Below, piece by piece: positions 1 to 8,225 of a DNA stretch of 64,000 nucleotides (position 1 is the first letter of the stretch; each line of letters begins with the position of its first letter). A model generated the notes under the pieces. It was not told the origin of the DNA. It worked only from the letters and a program-made list of their open reading frames with translations, and did not search any database. A program made the translations under genes and the position numbers. This stretch comes from Bog-473 sp963751335 (lineage in GTDB: Bacteria; Actinomycetota; Acidimicrobiia; Acidimicrobiales; RAAP-2), in NCBI GenBank assembly GCA_963751335.1, contig CAVVUB010000007.1, positions 248,001 through 312,000 of the forward strand. The letters are read 5' to 3'.

Positions 1-1493
1 TCCACCATGTCCGCCTCGACGGTGCTGCCGACGAGGTTCTCGTCTTCGGCCGGGTCGTTGCCCAGGTCGAAGAGGAAGTGCGCATCGACCGCGTTGTGGC
101 CGACCCAGAACGGCAACCGGTCACCCGGCTCGTAGGGCTGGCGGATCACCGGGACCGGCGAATCGGGCATGAAGTCGAGGCGGGCCCGCCTGTCGGGCGG
201 GGGCAGGCGGACCTCGTCCTCGAGTCCGTGCACGGGCATGGTGGACCAGCGGTTCGACCACATGGAGAGCGGGAAGTTCTCGCCGTCGGCTCCGCGGGCG
301 TACTTGCGGCGACCGTCGGTCACCTGCACCCAGTTGCCGAACACTCCGCCGAGCGCCCATTCGCGTACCTGGGCCACCTCGCCGCGCACGAGCGGGGCCA
401 ATGTGTTGCCGTGCGTCACGCCGCGGGGCACGACACCGAAGACGTCGGCGATGGTGGCGTGCAGGTCGACGTTGGTCGTGAGCGCGTCGCACATGCCCCC
501 GGCCACGCCGGGCCAGTGGATCAGCAGTGGCGTGTGACCCAGCGGCTCGTACTGCATCACGCCGGGCTTGCCCCAGATGTCCTTCTCCCCCAGATAGTGG
601 CCATGGTCGGTGCACACCACGACCGCCGTGCTCTGCCACAGGTCGCGTTCGGTCAGCGCGTCGAAGACCCGGCCCACCCAATGGTCGATCAGGGAGAGCT
701 TGGCGCCGTAGTTGGCCCGGATCTGGCGCCCCTCGCGCTCGCTCAAGCGGCCGGCCGCCACCGCGCCGACGTCGTAGGGCGGCCAGATGACGAGGTCACC
801 CTCCCAGTCCGGGTCGTAGCGGCCCGCCCAGGGCTCAGGGGTGTCGAACGGCTCGTGCGGGTCGAACTCGTCCACGAACAAGAGGAAGGGTTCGGTGGCC
901 GGTGCGCCGCGGCGCAGCCAGTCGGCCGCCGTGCGCATGGTGCGCGGCCCGGGAAAGTCCCCCTCGGCCCGGAAGAACGTGCGGGACTGGTCGTAGGGCC
1001 GGTCGAGTGCGCCTGTCATACCGAGGCGTTGCCAGTACCAGGCGCCGCTCCGGGCCGGCAGCGCCGGCGCGCCCACGTAACTGGGGTCGGCGAAGGTGCG
1101 CCAAGGATCGCCTTCGTGCCCGCGCACGTAGTCCCAGGCGGTGAAGTCGGTGTGGTAGTTCTCCCCGCCCGTCTCGAAGAGGTGCGGATGGTCCGAGACC
1201 AACATGGTCGTCACCCCGGCCCGGCGGAGCTGCGCCGTGATCGGCTCCTCCCAGATCTCTATCGACCCCCAGGGCCGCCAGAGGAAGTCGAGCGAGCCGC
1301 AGAGGATGTCGTGGCGCGCCGGCATGCAGGGGAGGGAGCCGGTGACGTGCGAGGTGAACCGGACGGCGTGGGTGGCGAAGGCATCGAGGTTGGGCGTTTC
1401 GAACTCGGTGCCGCCGTAGCTCCCGAGCATGTGCCGGTTCAGGCTGTCGAGCAGCAGCACCACCAGATTGCGCGGGGATGCGTCGGACGCCAC
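1..1493 (-). CDS. Sulfatase, C-terminus cut by window edge
   Basis: Arylsulfatase-type hydrolase of the alkaline-phosphatase superfamily, expected to cleave sulfate esters (substrate unknown). Translating the minus strand from GTG 1493 gives an N-terminal strand (NLVVLLLDSLNRH) with the metal-binding Asp, then the formylglycine signature C-M-P-A-R with Cys56 at 1326-1328, matching C-x-P-x-R. Later come the conserved VVVCTDHGHYLGEK metal-site segment and the C-terminal LFDLGNDPAEDENL typical of the family. No signal peptide is visible, so it is probably cytoplasmic. GTG 1493 was chosen because it puts the first beta strand close to the N-terminus; no good Shine-Dalgarno was seen. It follows the SCO6880-like gene by 22 bp on the same strand, an unusual neighbour for a conjugation gene. 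The stop lies beyond base 1. Confidence 0.88.
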   Translation of the reverse strand, partial: MASDASPRNLVVLLLDSLNRHMLGSYGGTEFETPNLDAFATHAVRFTSHVTGSLPCMPARHDILCGSLDFLWRPWGSIEIWEEPITAQLRRAGVTTMLVSDHPHLFETGGENYHTDFTAWDYVRGHEGDPWRTFADPSYVGAPALPARSGAWYWQRLGMTGALDRPYDQSRTFFRAEGDFPGPRTMRTAADWLRRGAPATEPFLLFVDEFDPHEPFDTPEPWAGRYDPDWEGDLVIWPPYDVGAVAAGRLSEREGRQIRANYGAKLSLIDHWVGRVFDALTERDLWQSTAVVVCTDHGHYLGEKDIWGKPGVMQYEPLGHTPLLIHWPGVAGGMCDALTTNVDLHATIADVFGVVPRGVTHGNTLAPLVRGEVAQVREWALGGVFGNWVQVTDGRRKYARGADGENFPLSMWSNRWSTMPVHGLEDEVRLPPPDRRARLDFMPDSPVPVIRQPYEPGDRLPFWVGHNAVDAHFLFDLGNDPAEDENLVGSTVEADMV

Positions 1494-1515
1494 CGGCCAA
1501 TGGTAGAGGCGGCGT

Positions 1516-2879
1516 TCACTGCAGCCCGCGGCAGAAGGGCAACGTGCACGTATAGGCCGCGGCCTGGTCACCGTAGAGCCGGCGCAGGGCCAGCCGGCTC
1601 TGCCCGGCCGAGTGCTGCAGTGCGTCGATGGCGGACTCGAGCGCGTCGTCGGACGGGGCGGACACCGTCAGGTAGCCCGAGTAGCGGAAGGAGGCATGAC
1701 CCTCGGCCAGTTCGGCCTCGCGCCGGGCCAGGACCTCTGACTCGCGGGCTTGGCGGGCCGTCGAGACGAAGCCGCCGCGCCGACGGAGTTCGGCATCGGC
1801 CAGGTCGGCCGTGCGCGACGCCTCCACCTTGCGCAACGCCAAGTCGGAGCCGAGCGGCGCCAACACAACGGCAAATGTCGCTCGCGTCGCTCCGAGCAGC
1901 AGGGGTGCCAGGAAGTCGCTTCGCACCTCGACCCGCGGCCATTCGGCCACCCAGAAGGTGGCGTGCACCAGACCGTCGACCCGGACCGAGGACCAGCGCT
2001 CCTCCATCGCCATCGGCCAGGGATCGCCGTCGGGCCAGTCGGGCCCCGAGGTCGCCACCTGGGGCTCGTAGCTGCGCAGCATGCACCGGGCCAGGTCACG
2101 GGGACCGAGGACGGCGTCGACCTGCACCTCGGCGTCACCCAGTTGGCGCACCAGCGAACCCAGTTCGCGGGCCAAGGAGGCGCACCCGACCTCGATCGAC
2201 CTGGTCACCCGCACCTGGATGGCCAGCACCACGTCGTGCGCGCAGGCGTGGAGGTCGATGTCCTCGAGGAGTGACTCGTAGGACGCCGTGCAGGCCGACG
2301 CGGCATGCGGATCGGCGGCATCCGCCAGGAACTCCCGCACGCCACGCCCGTCGTCGGGAAAGGTGGCGCTGACCCACTGGACGCGATGGACCGGAGAGCC
2401 CTCTCGGGCGAGCGAGGCCAGGACCGAGGACCAGGCCCCGACGCGGCGATCCTGTTCGTCGGCGCCGAGGAGGGCGAAGCTGCGGCCGCGCAACGCCAAC
2501 GCCGCCGTCAGGGTGCGGGCTTTGCGATCATGGACCACTCCCATGCCGCGCCAGCCGGTCTCGAGCAGGCGCACACCACGCAGCGCACCGAGGGGGCGCC
2601 GGCCCGGCCGGCCCGCCCGGCGGGCCGCCCAGCACGCCGTGACCGGCAACCACTCGTCCCCGTCCGGCCCGCCACCGGCACGGTGGCCAGCGCGCCGGAG
2701 AGCACGAGGATGACGATGGCCGCGGCCACGCCAGCCGCATCGGGCTGCCAACGCAGGGTCAGGACGCCCAAAAGGAGCCCGATGGCCACCGTGACGATCT
2801 GTCCCGTCCTCCAGCCGGCGATCCCTCCCCCGCGCTCACGTGGGCCGAACCGATAGCGCTGACCGGGCTCCGGGCTCAC
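1516..2879 (-). CDS. SCO6880-family (PrgI-like) conjugation/secretion protein, one frameshift
   Basis: Homologue of Streptomyces SCO6880, a protein of actinobacterial conjugative or type IV-like secretion modules. The N-terminus (from GTG 2879) reads RYRFGPRERGGGIAGWRTGQ followed by two membrane segments (VTVAIGLLLGVLTL and AAAIVILVLSGALATVPVAG). The frame then changes at the C-run 2658-2661 (GGGG on the coding strand), where one base appears to be missing, and continues as DEWLPV...LAALALRGRSFALL... to YTCTLPFCRGLQ at 1516. Adding one base gives 454 aa, in the range of the family. The GTG overlaps the TGA of the preceding gene (GTGA), showing operon coupling with the TrbL-like gene. The part downstream of the break is soluble, rich in Ala/Arg/Leu and well conserved, so an assembly error is more likely than decay. 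A cognate VirB4-like ATPase is not in view. Confidence 0.75.
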
Positions 2880-3529
2880 TCCGCCTCCTCCGGTTCCTGC
2901 CCCGGTGGCCAGGCCGCCGGGAGCCACCTGAATTGCGGACCGTGCCCGTCGTCGTCCATGTAGTAGCGCATCTTCCCGGGCATGGCCCGTCCGATGAGGG
3001 AACGACCCTCCGGCACGCCCTCCCACATCCAGGCGTCCTCGGGCCGCTGTGGCCCGGGGACTCCGGCGTGGGCCACCGAGGCCGCCCGGGGCGAGGACAT
3101 GGGCGCCGCGTCCGTCTCCCCGGCGTCGTTGTTCCCCGCGTCGATGTTCTGGGTGTCGTGCTCGCCTCCTTCGTCCTCGGGCTTCCAGCCGATGATCGGC
3201 TTGGGTCCCTTGGGTCTGGGCGGGGGCGCCGCCCGGCGACCCGAGAGCACCTCCTCGATGATCCGGGGCGACTCCTCCTCGCCGATCGCCATGCCGTCAC
3301 GCGTCGGCACGGCCCAGCCGTTGTCCCGGTTGCCCTTGGCCCGGGCCTCGGCGAGATCCTCTTCCTCGCTGGGCTGCTTGGACGACGGACCATCGGCCGC
3401 CGCCAGCAGCCGCGCGCTGGCGAGCGACTGCAGCCCCTCACCGAGCGCGTGCTGCGCCGCGGTCCGGGCCCCCCGGGTCATCACCCCCGTGCCGCGCTCG
3501 GCGGAGGCCGTCGAGATGGCCGACCGCAC
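2876..3529 (-). CDS. C-terminal part of the TrbL/SCO6881-like protein (or separate hypothetical)
   Basis: This frame encodes up to 217 aa from a GTG at 3529 that lies inside the end of the membrane-protein gene. Its beginning (about 3480: VMTRGARTAAQHALGEG) reads like the natural continuation of the transmembrane protein after a one-base shift at the C-run 3484-3488. The rest is hydrophilic, acidic and Pro-rich with no recognised domain, ending GPQFRWLPAAWPPGQEPEEAE. A joined protein would have 505 aa. I therefore regard it as the cytoplasmic tail of the TrbL-like protein rather than an independent gene, though a true overlapping gene cannot be excluded. Its TGA overlaps the GTG of the SCO6880-like gene. 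Confidence 0.55.
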   Translation of the reverse strand: MRSAISTASAERGTGVMTRGARTAAQHALGEGLQSLASARLLAAADGPSSKQPSEEEDLAEARAKGNRDNGWAVPTRDGMAIGEEESPRIIEEVLSGRRAAPPPRPKGPKPIIGWKPEDEGGEHDTQNIDAGNNDAGETDAAPMSSPRAASVAHAGVPGPQRPEDAWMWEGVPEGRSLIGRAMPGKMRYYMDDDGHGPQFRWLPAAWPPGQEPEEAE

Positions 3530-4394
3530 CCGCCTCGAAGGCGGGGATCATGCGCAGGATGGCAAAGGGAACGAAGGTGGCGATGACGAGCAGCGCCCCG
3601 CCGGCCAGCACGGCCGAGAAGCCCGCACCGTGATCGCCGGTGCCGGCGGTGCCCGAAGCGACGGCGCCGGCAGCCAGGCTCAGCGTGGCGACGATGACGA
3701 ATTTGGAGAGGATCAGCGCCGCCAGTGTCTCCACCAGACGGCGACTCCAGTGCGAAATCGCAGGCCAGACCAGCGTGGCCAGGGCGAGAGGCAGGAAGAG
3801 GACGGCGACGTACACGGCCGCGGCCCGGATGAGCAGCTCCAACCAGAGCACGAAGGCGGCCACCGCCACGAGCAGGGAGAGGAGGAGCAGAACGAAACTG
3901 GCGATCGTGGGGTCGAGTGCTGCCGCGGCGAGGCCCGAGGTGAGTCCCCTCAACAACGAGGTCACGTCCGCACCGGTGCCACCGGCCACGGCGTCGCTCA
4001 TGGCGTCGGTGGCGGCCAGGCAGAGGACGACGATCTGTACCGCCACCACCCCCAGCAACAAGGCGAGCGGCAGTTGGACGAAGAAGGTGCGCACGAGTTG
4101 CCCCGGGTCCTTGCGCAGCACGGCCTGGAGGGTCGACAACAGCAACAAGGGCAGGACGACCACGCCGGCCAGCGCCGTCATCGCCCCGTAGTGGGTCCGG
4201 AACCAGACGGCGCCGACGTCAATGGTCGTGGTGCTCGTGAGAACCTCCCCCACCTGGGCCAGCAGCCACTCCGCCCCGCTCGCCACCCATTGGCTGATGT
4301 CACCGAGGACGGACTCGAACCCCGCCGATGCTGCGCTGCCGGCCTGACAGACCGGGTTGAGCGCATCGAGGCCGGGGCAACCGGTGGCCAACAC
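3438..4394 (-). CDS. TrbL/SCO6881-like conjugal transfer membrane protein, frameshifted near its end
   Basis: Polytopic membrane protein of the actinobacterial conjugation module, placed between DUF6112 and SCO6880 homologues as is usual for this family. Starting at GTG 4394 (12 bp after the DUF6112 stop; TTG 4391 is possible) it begins VLATGCPGLDALNPVCQAG. It then has an extracytoplasmic stretch and about six strongly hydrophobic segments, for example TALAGVVVLPLLLLSTLQAV, LALLLGVVAVQIVVLCLAA, FVLLLLSLLVAVAAFVLWLE, VAVLFLPLALATLVW and GALLVIATFVPFAILRMIP. The last recognisable piece is AFEAGAVGHLDGL. After that this frame turns to low-complexity Arg/Gly/Asp and stops at 3438, while the neighbouring frame (2876-3529) carries a plausible tail. 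One extra base in the C-run 3484-3488 would explain this. Confidence 0.7.
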   Translation of the reverse strand: MLATGCPGLDALNPVCQAGSAASAGFESVLGDISQWVASGAEWLLAQVGEVLTSTTTIDVGAVWFRTHYGAMTALAGVVVLPLLLLSTLQAVLRKDPGQLVRTFFVQLPLALLLGVVAVQIVVLCLAATDAMSDAVAGGTGADVTSLLRGLTSGLAAAALDPTIASFVLLLLSLLVAVAAFVLWLELLIRAAAVYVAVLFLPLALATLVWPAISHWSRRLVETLAALILSKFVIVATLSLAAGAVASGTAGTGDHGAGFSAVLAGGALLVIATFVPFAILRMIPAFEAGAVGHLDGLRRARHGGDDPGGPDRGAARAR

Positions 4395-4405
4395 GGATCC
4401 CGGAC

Positions 4406-4696
4406 TCAGTGCAGGTTGACGCCGGTATGGAAGAAGAAGTTGACGATCGGTGGCGCGGCACCGATCAACAGCGCGGCCAGTCCCGAGACGAGCACCGCCC
4501 GCCGTCCGACCATCGACTGCTGGAAATTCTGCGCGTGCACGCCCAGTGCCCACGCAGCCGCCCCGATCACCAGCCCGGCCAGCGCCGCGATGAGGGCCCA
4601 CGCCCCGAGCCCGTTCGTGAGGGTCTGCAGCGTCCCTCCCCCGGGCAACGAGTTCAGGTCGGGGTTCAGTGAGACGTCGGCCAGGTGCCACAGCAT
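4406..4696 (-). CDS. DUF6112 small membrane protein of the conjugation module
   Basis: A 96-aa protein matching DUF6112: MLWHLADVSLNPDLNSLPGG, then a first membrane helix (LGAWALIAALAGLVIGAAAWALG), the loop HAQNFQQSMVGRRAVLVSG, and a second helix (LAALLIGAAPPIVNFFF). Members are small bitopic proteins at the head of SCO6880/SCO6881-type operons and resemble VirB2/TrbC-like pilin components in layout, although their role is inferred. ATG 4696 has a good Shine-Dalgarno (GGAGGG, about 6 nt upstream). It is the first gene of the minus-strand operon and lies about 50 bp downstream of a perfect 21-bp inverted repeat. Confidence 0.8.
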   Translation of the reverse strand: MLWHLADVSLNPDLNSLPGGGTLQTLTNGLGAWALIAALAGLVIGAAAWALGVHAQNFQQSMVGRRAVLVSGLAALLIGAAPPIVNFFFHTGVNLH

Positions 4697-5035
4697 GCGT
4701 TGCCCTCCGTGGTGTTTGGCGGCTCCGGACGGTCCGGGGCCGCTTTCACCGGGTGAACGGTTCACCCGGACAACCCCGATACGGTTCCCTTCTCCGTCAC
4801 CGACGCCCGGGAATTCCGGCGGTCCGGCGCGATTCGTGTGGCCAGGACATTTCGATTCCGGGCCCGGGCCGTCGAGCGTGCGGGCGCCGGCCGGCAACCG
4901 GCGTGCGCCTGCACCGCCCGGACCAGCGGTGACGGTCCGCCCCTGAGCCGCCCGTGCCCTTGGCCTGGCCTGAGTGCTGCGAGATGCCCGCTGACAACCG
5001 TTCGCTCGGGGCCGCGCGCCTGTCATATTGGGGAT
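4697..5035. other. Divergent intergenic region, conjugation operon / SenX3
   Basis: 339 bp without a supported gene. It contains the promoters of both divergent units and the inverted repeat described separately. No RNA gene was recognised. Confidence 0.5.
4749..4769. promoter_or_regulatory. Perfect 21-bp inverted repeat (possible operator)
   Basis: CCGGGTGAAC-G-GTTCACCCGG: two perfect 10-bp arms around a single central base, 53 bp upstream of the DUF6112 start codon and about 270 bp upstream of the kinase. The odd-length dyad with a 1-bp centre and GTGAAC/GTTCAC half-sites looks like a dimeric repressor site. It could also form a hairpin, but no T-tract follows on either strand. Confidence 0.5.
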
Positions 5036-6691
5036 GTGCCAGCGAGCGGTCTCTTGGCCGAGGTAAACGTCAGCCAGACACAGGGGATCGTCGCCATCGT
5101 CGCGGTCGCCGTGGCCCTGGTCCTGGTCGGGCTGGTCGCCGCGCTCCTCGGACGGCGCTCGGGACGCCGGGCCATCTCCCAGCGCGTCTCGGCGCTGGGG
5201 ACCCGCCTCGGGCTCGACCCACCCGAGGACGAGTACAGCATCGAGACCTCCCTGTCCTACCTCGAGCAGGTCACCGGTGGCGCGGCCCAGGCGGTGACCG
5301 AGGCCAGCTCGGACGCCATCCGGCTGCGCCGCTCCCTCGACACGCTGACCCAGGGCGTGGTCCTGTGCGACGAGAACGGGACCGTCATCTACCGCAACGG
5401 CCGGGCCAACGCCCTGATGGTCAGCCGGCACGGCGACGCCCTGGCCGCCCAAGCGGTGACCGAACTGCTCGAAGATGCCTGGCACGACGGTTCGGCCGAG
5501 CGCACGCTCGACCTCTACGGACCACCGCGACGGACCCTTCAGGTGCGGGCCCGTCAGATCGACGACGGCCGGCGACCGTTGGGCGTGATCGCCCTCATCG
5601 AAGACGTCTCGGAGCGGCGCCGGCTCGAAGAGATCCGCCGCGATTTTGTGGCCAACGTCAGCCACGAGCTCAAGACGCCCATGGGTGCGCTCGGGTTACT
5701 GGCAGAGACGCTCGTCTCCGAGCCCGATCCCGAGGTGGCCCAGCGCCTCGCCGGACGCATCCACAACGAGGCCTTCCGGGTCAGCCGCATCATCGACGAC
5801 CTGCTCGACCTGTCGCGCATCGAGTCCGAGGAGGCACCGCCCCGCGAACCCGTCCTGGTCAACCTGGTCATGGCCGACGCCATCGAGCGTGTCCGGGCCA
5901 CCGCGGACCAGCGCGGCATCGAGATCCTCCTCCACGAGCCCTCGCCGCCCGTCGCCGTCATGGGGGACCGGCGCCAGCTCGTCTCGGCGATGCACGCCCT
6001 GCTCGAGAACGCCATCACCTACTCCTACGACAACTCGAAGGTCGTGGTGACCGGCGCGGTGCATCGGACCAATCCGAACCTGTCGAACTCCTCGCTGTCC
6101 CAGGCCAGTCGCGAAGCACCCGCCCTCAACGACATCGACACGGGACAGCACGTCGACCTGTCCGCCTTGGCCGAGGCGCAGGCCGCTGAGACCCTGGCCT
6201 TCGAGAGCCGGTCCGACGCGGCGCCAGAGCCGGTCAGGAGCGACGCGGTCGAGCCTGTCTTCACGCCCGAGATCCTCGAGCAGTACACCCCGCCCACCGA
6301 GGCCGAGGCCCTGACCAACGCGGCTACCGGGACGTCGGGCCCGCCCCCGGGCGCCGAGCCCGAAGCCGGGACCGGCGCCGGGACCGGGGCCGGCTCCGCG
6401 GAGACCGTCTCCTCGGCGCCCAGCTGGCGCATCGAGGAGCGCGACTCGGTCCGGCTCTCCGTCCAGGACCACGGCGTCGGCATCCCTGCTCGCGACCTCG
6501 ACCGGATCTTCGAGCGTTTCTACCGGGTCGACCACGGCCGCAGCCGCGTCACGGGCGGCACCGGGCTCGGGCTTTCCATCGTGCGCCACGTGGCCAACAA
6601 CCATCAGGGCTGGGTCGACGTGGAGTCGCGGGAAGGCGAGGGCTCTACCTTTACGCTCGTACTGCCCATCCAGGCGGAGCGTGTCGTGTGA
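5036..6691 (+). CDS. senX3: SenX3-like PAS sensor histidine kinase with an insertion in the ATPase domain
   Basis: Membrane sensor kinase of the SenX3 type (phosphate-responsive in mycobacteria; the signal here is inferred). From GTG 5036 it has one N-terminal membrane helix (GIVAIVAVAVALVLVGLVAAL), a linker, a PAS-like domain (GVVLCDENGTVIYRNGRANA ... LIEDVSERRR), and a HisKA domain with the H-box FVANVSHELKTP (phospho-His about residue 210, codon 5663). The catalytic domain has the N-box region ALLENAITYSYD, G-box VQDHGVGIP, F-box IFERFYRVD and TGGTGLGLSIV. Between N-box and G1-box, at about 6056-6450, lies an extra segment of roughly 115-130 residues rich in Ala, Glu, Pro, Thr and Gly, absent from ordinary family members. 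The stop overlaps the start of regX3 (GTGA). GTG 5036 follows CATATTGGGGAT, so the message may be nearly leaderless. Confidence 0.85.
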   Translation: MPASGLLAEVNVSQTQGIVAIVAVAVALVLVGLVAALLGRRSGRRAISQRVSALGTRLGLDPPEDEYSIETSLSYLEQVTGGAAQAVTEASSDAIRLRRSLDTLTQGVVLCDENGTVIYRNGRANALMVSRHGDALAAQAVTELLEDAWHDGSAERTLDLYGPPRRTLQVRARQIDDGRRPLGVIALIEDVSERRRLEEIRRDFVANVSHELKTPMGALGLLAETLVSEPDPEVAQRLAGRIHNEAFRVSRIIDDLLDLSRIESEEAPPREPVLVNLVMADAIERVRATADQRGIEILLHEPSPPVAVMGDRRQLVSAMHALLENAITYSYDNSKVVVTGAVHRTNPNLSNSSLSQASREAPALNDIDTGQHVDLSALAEAQAAETLAFESRSDAAPEPVRSDAVEPVFTPEILEQYTPPTEAEALTNAATGTSGPPPGAEPEAGTGAGTGAGSAETVSSAPSWRIEERDSVRLSVQDHGVGIPARDLDRIFERFYRVDHGRSRVTGGTGLGLSIVRHVANNHQGWVDVESREGEGSTFTLVLPIQAERVV

Positions 6692-7473
6692 GCCGGACCA
6701 TGGACAAGGAAAAACGGACCTCGAAGACGGTGCGGGGGGCGCCCGGGGAGGTCGGCGTCGTCAAGGTCCTCCTCTGCGAGGACGAGGAGTCCTTCGTCGA
6801 CGCGTTGGTGATCGGCCTGACCAACGAAGGGTTCCGGGTGAGTGTCGCCCGGGACGGCGCCGAGGCCCTCGCGCTCTTCGACGAGATGGCCCCCGACATC
6901 ATCCTGCTCGACCTCATGTTGCCGAAGATCTCGGGCATCGACGTCTGCCGCAACATCCGGGGCCGCTCCTCGGTGCCGATCATCATGGTCACGGCCAAGG
7001 GCACCGAGATCGATACCGTCGTCGCCCTGGAAGTCGGCGCCGACGACTACGTCACCAAGCCCTATCGCCTGCGCGAGTTGGTGGCCCGCATGCGCGCCGT
7101 CCTGCGTCGGGCCCCGGGCGGCGCCGGGTCCTCCGACGGCAGCGCAGTCGACTACGGCAGCGACGGCACCTGGGAAGCCAACGGGATCAAGGTGGACTTC
7201 GACCAGCGCCGCGTCTTCGTCCGCGGTGACGAGGTCCACCTGCGCCGCAAGGAGTTCGAGCTGTTGCGCCTCCTGGTGGAGAACTCGGGCCGGGTGCTCA
7301 CCCGTGACCTGCTCATCGACCGCGTGTGGGGAACGGACTACATCGGCGACACCAAGACCCTCGACGTGCACATCAAGCGCTTGCGTTCCCGCATCGAAGC
7401 CGATCCCTCGACACCCGTGCTCATCACCACCGTGCGCGGCGTCGGCTACCGCTTCGCGGCCGACAACCACTGA
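6688..7473 (+). CDS. regX3: RegX3-like OmpR/PhoB response regulator
   Basis: DNA-binding response regulator, partner of the overlapping kinase. The receiver domain (about residues 26-140) shows VLLCEDEE, phospho-acceptor Asp75 in IILLDLMLPK, the switch Thr in MVTAKG, and Lys in DDYVTKPY. The C-terminal winged helix (about 165-260) contains the characteristic RRKEFELLRLLVENSGRV, RVWGTDY and HIKRLRSRIE...RGVGYRF. The start used is the GTG that overlaps the kinase stop by 4 bp; ATG 6700 is a close alternative, and the first 25 residues precede the domain either way. The 2-gene order kinase-regulator matches senX3-regX3, but no phoU or gpm gene is adjacent. Confidence 0.92.
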   Translation: MSRTMDKEKRTSKTVRGAPGEVGVVKVLLCEDEESFVDALVIGLTNEGFRVSVARDGAEALALFDEMAPDIILLDLMLPKISGIDVCRNIRGRSSVPIIMVTAKGTEIDTVVALEVGADDYVTKPYRLRELVARMRAVLRRAPGGAGSSDGSAVDYGSDGTWEANGIKVDFDQRRVFVRGDEVHLRRKEFELLRLLVENSGRVLTRDLLIDRVWGTDYIGDTKTLDVHIKRLRSRIEADPSTPVLITTVRGVGYRFAADNH

Positions 7474-7490
7474 CCCGACCCGGCGGGTGT

Positions 7491-8225
7491 TCAGACCGTC
7501 AGTCGGCTGAGGTCCTCGGGGACGGTCACGCCGGGGAGTGAGGCCAGGTCCACCTGCTCGCCGATGTGGGTGAGCACCAGATGGAGATCGGGATGAGCCG
7601 CCTGCAGGGCCCGCACCGAGTCCTCGTCCATGTGGCTGACCGGCGCGCCCGGCGCGGCGTGGCGACCGTTGCATTCGACCACTAGGGTGGCGGACTCCCG
7701 GGCCAACTCGCTCAATCCGGCGCACGGCGCGGTGTCGCCCGAGTAGCCCACCACACCCTCCTCGCGGGCGAAGAGATACCCGAAGCAGCGCAGATACGGG
7801 ACGTGAACTACCTCGACGGCCCGGAAGCGCAGCGGCCCCGCCTCCTGCCACGACCCGTCGACCTCGACGAAACGCAGCTCGAGCCGGCCCTGCGCCAGCT
7901 CGAGCACCGAGGACACCTTGCCCACGTCCATCATCTCGGTCAGGTGCTCCTCGAGGCCGGGCGGCCCGACGACGTGGAGGGTGCGCCCGCCGCCGATCTC
8001 GGCCATGGCCTCCAAGAGGAACGGCCACCCGAAGCAATGGTCGGCGTGGAAGTGCGAGAGCACGACCACCTTCACGTCCTCCACGGAGAATCCGCAGCGG
8101 CGCAGGTTGGGCAAGGCGGTCGGGCAGGGCTCGACCAGGACGGAGGTGTCCATGACGAAGCTGTTCCAGTAGCGCCCCGGCGGGGCCAGGAAGTTGCCCG
8201 TCCCCAAGAAGGCCAGCTCGGTCAT
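7491..8225 (-). CDS. MBL-fold metallo-hydrolase (RNase Z-like)
   Basis: A 244-aa metallo-beta-lactamase-fold hydrolase: N-terminal FLGTGNFLAPPGRYWNS, metal motif S-H-F-H-A-D-H (His58, His60, Asp62, His63), a later VVGYSGDTAPC Asp site, and a C-terminal LVLTHIGEQ His. The layout resembles RNase Z and arylsulfatase-like small MBL proteins that act on phosphodiesters or esters; the substrate cannot be read from sequence. It is the last gene of a minus-strand operon with serS and a mycothiol-isomerase-like gene. ATG 8225 overlaps the upstream TGA by 4 bp. It is convergent with regX3, only 17 bp apart. Confidence 0.88.
   Translation of the reverse strand: MTELAFLGTGNFLAPPGRYWNSFVMDTSVLVEPCPTALPNLRRCGFSVEDVKVVVLSHFHADHCFGWPFLLEAMAEIGGGRTLHVVGPPGLEEHLTEMMDVGKVSSVLELAQGRLELRFVEVDGSWQEAGPLRFRAVEVVHVPYLRCFGYLFAREEGVVGYSGDTAPCAGLSELARESATLVVECNGRHAAPGAPVSHMDEDSVRALQAAHPDLHLVLTHIGEQVDLASLPGVTVPEDLSRLTV

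Noticed and set aside
78..2372. Long plus-strand open frame (764 aa) opposite the sulfatase and SCO6880-like gene
   Set aside because: Arg/Pro/Gly/Ala-rich with no domain; an antisense shadow typical of high-GC DNA. The minus strand carries clear sulfatase and conjugation motifs.
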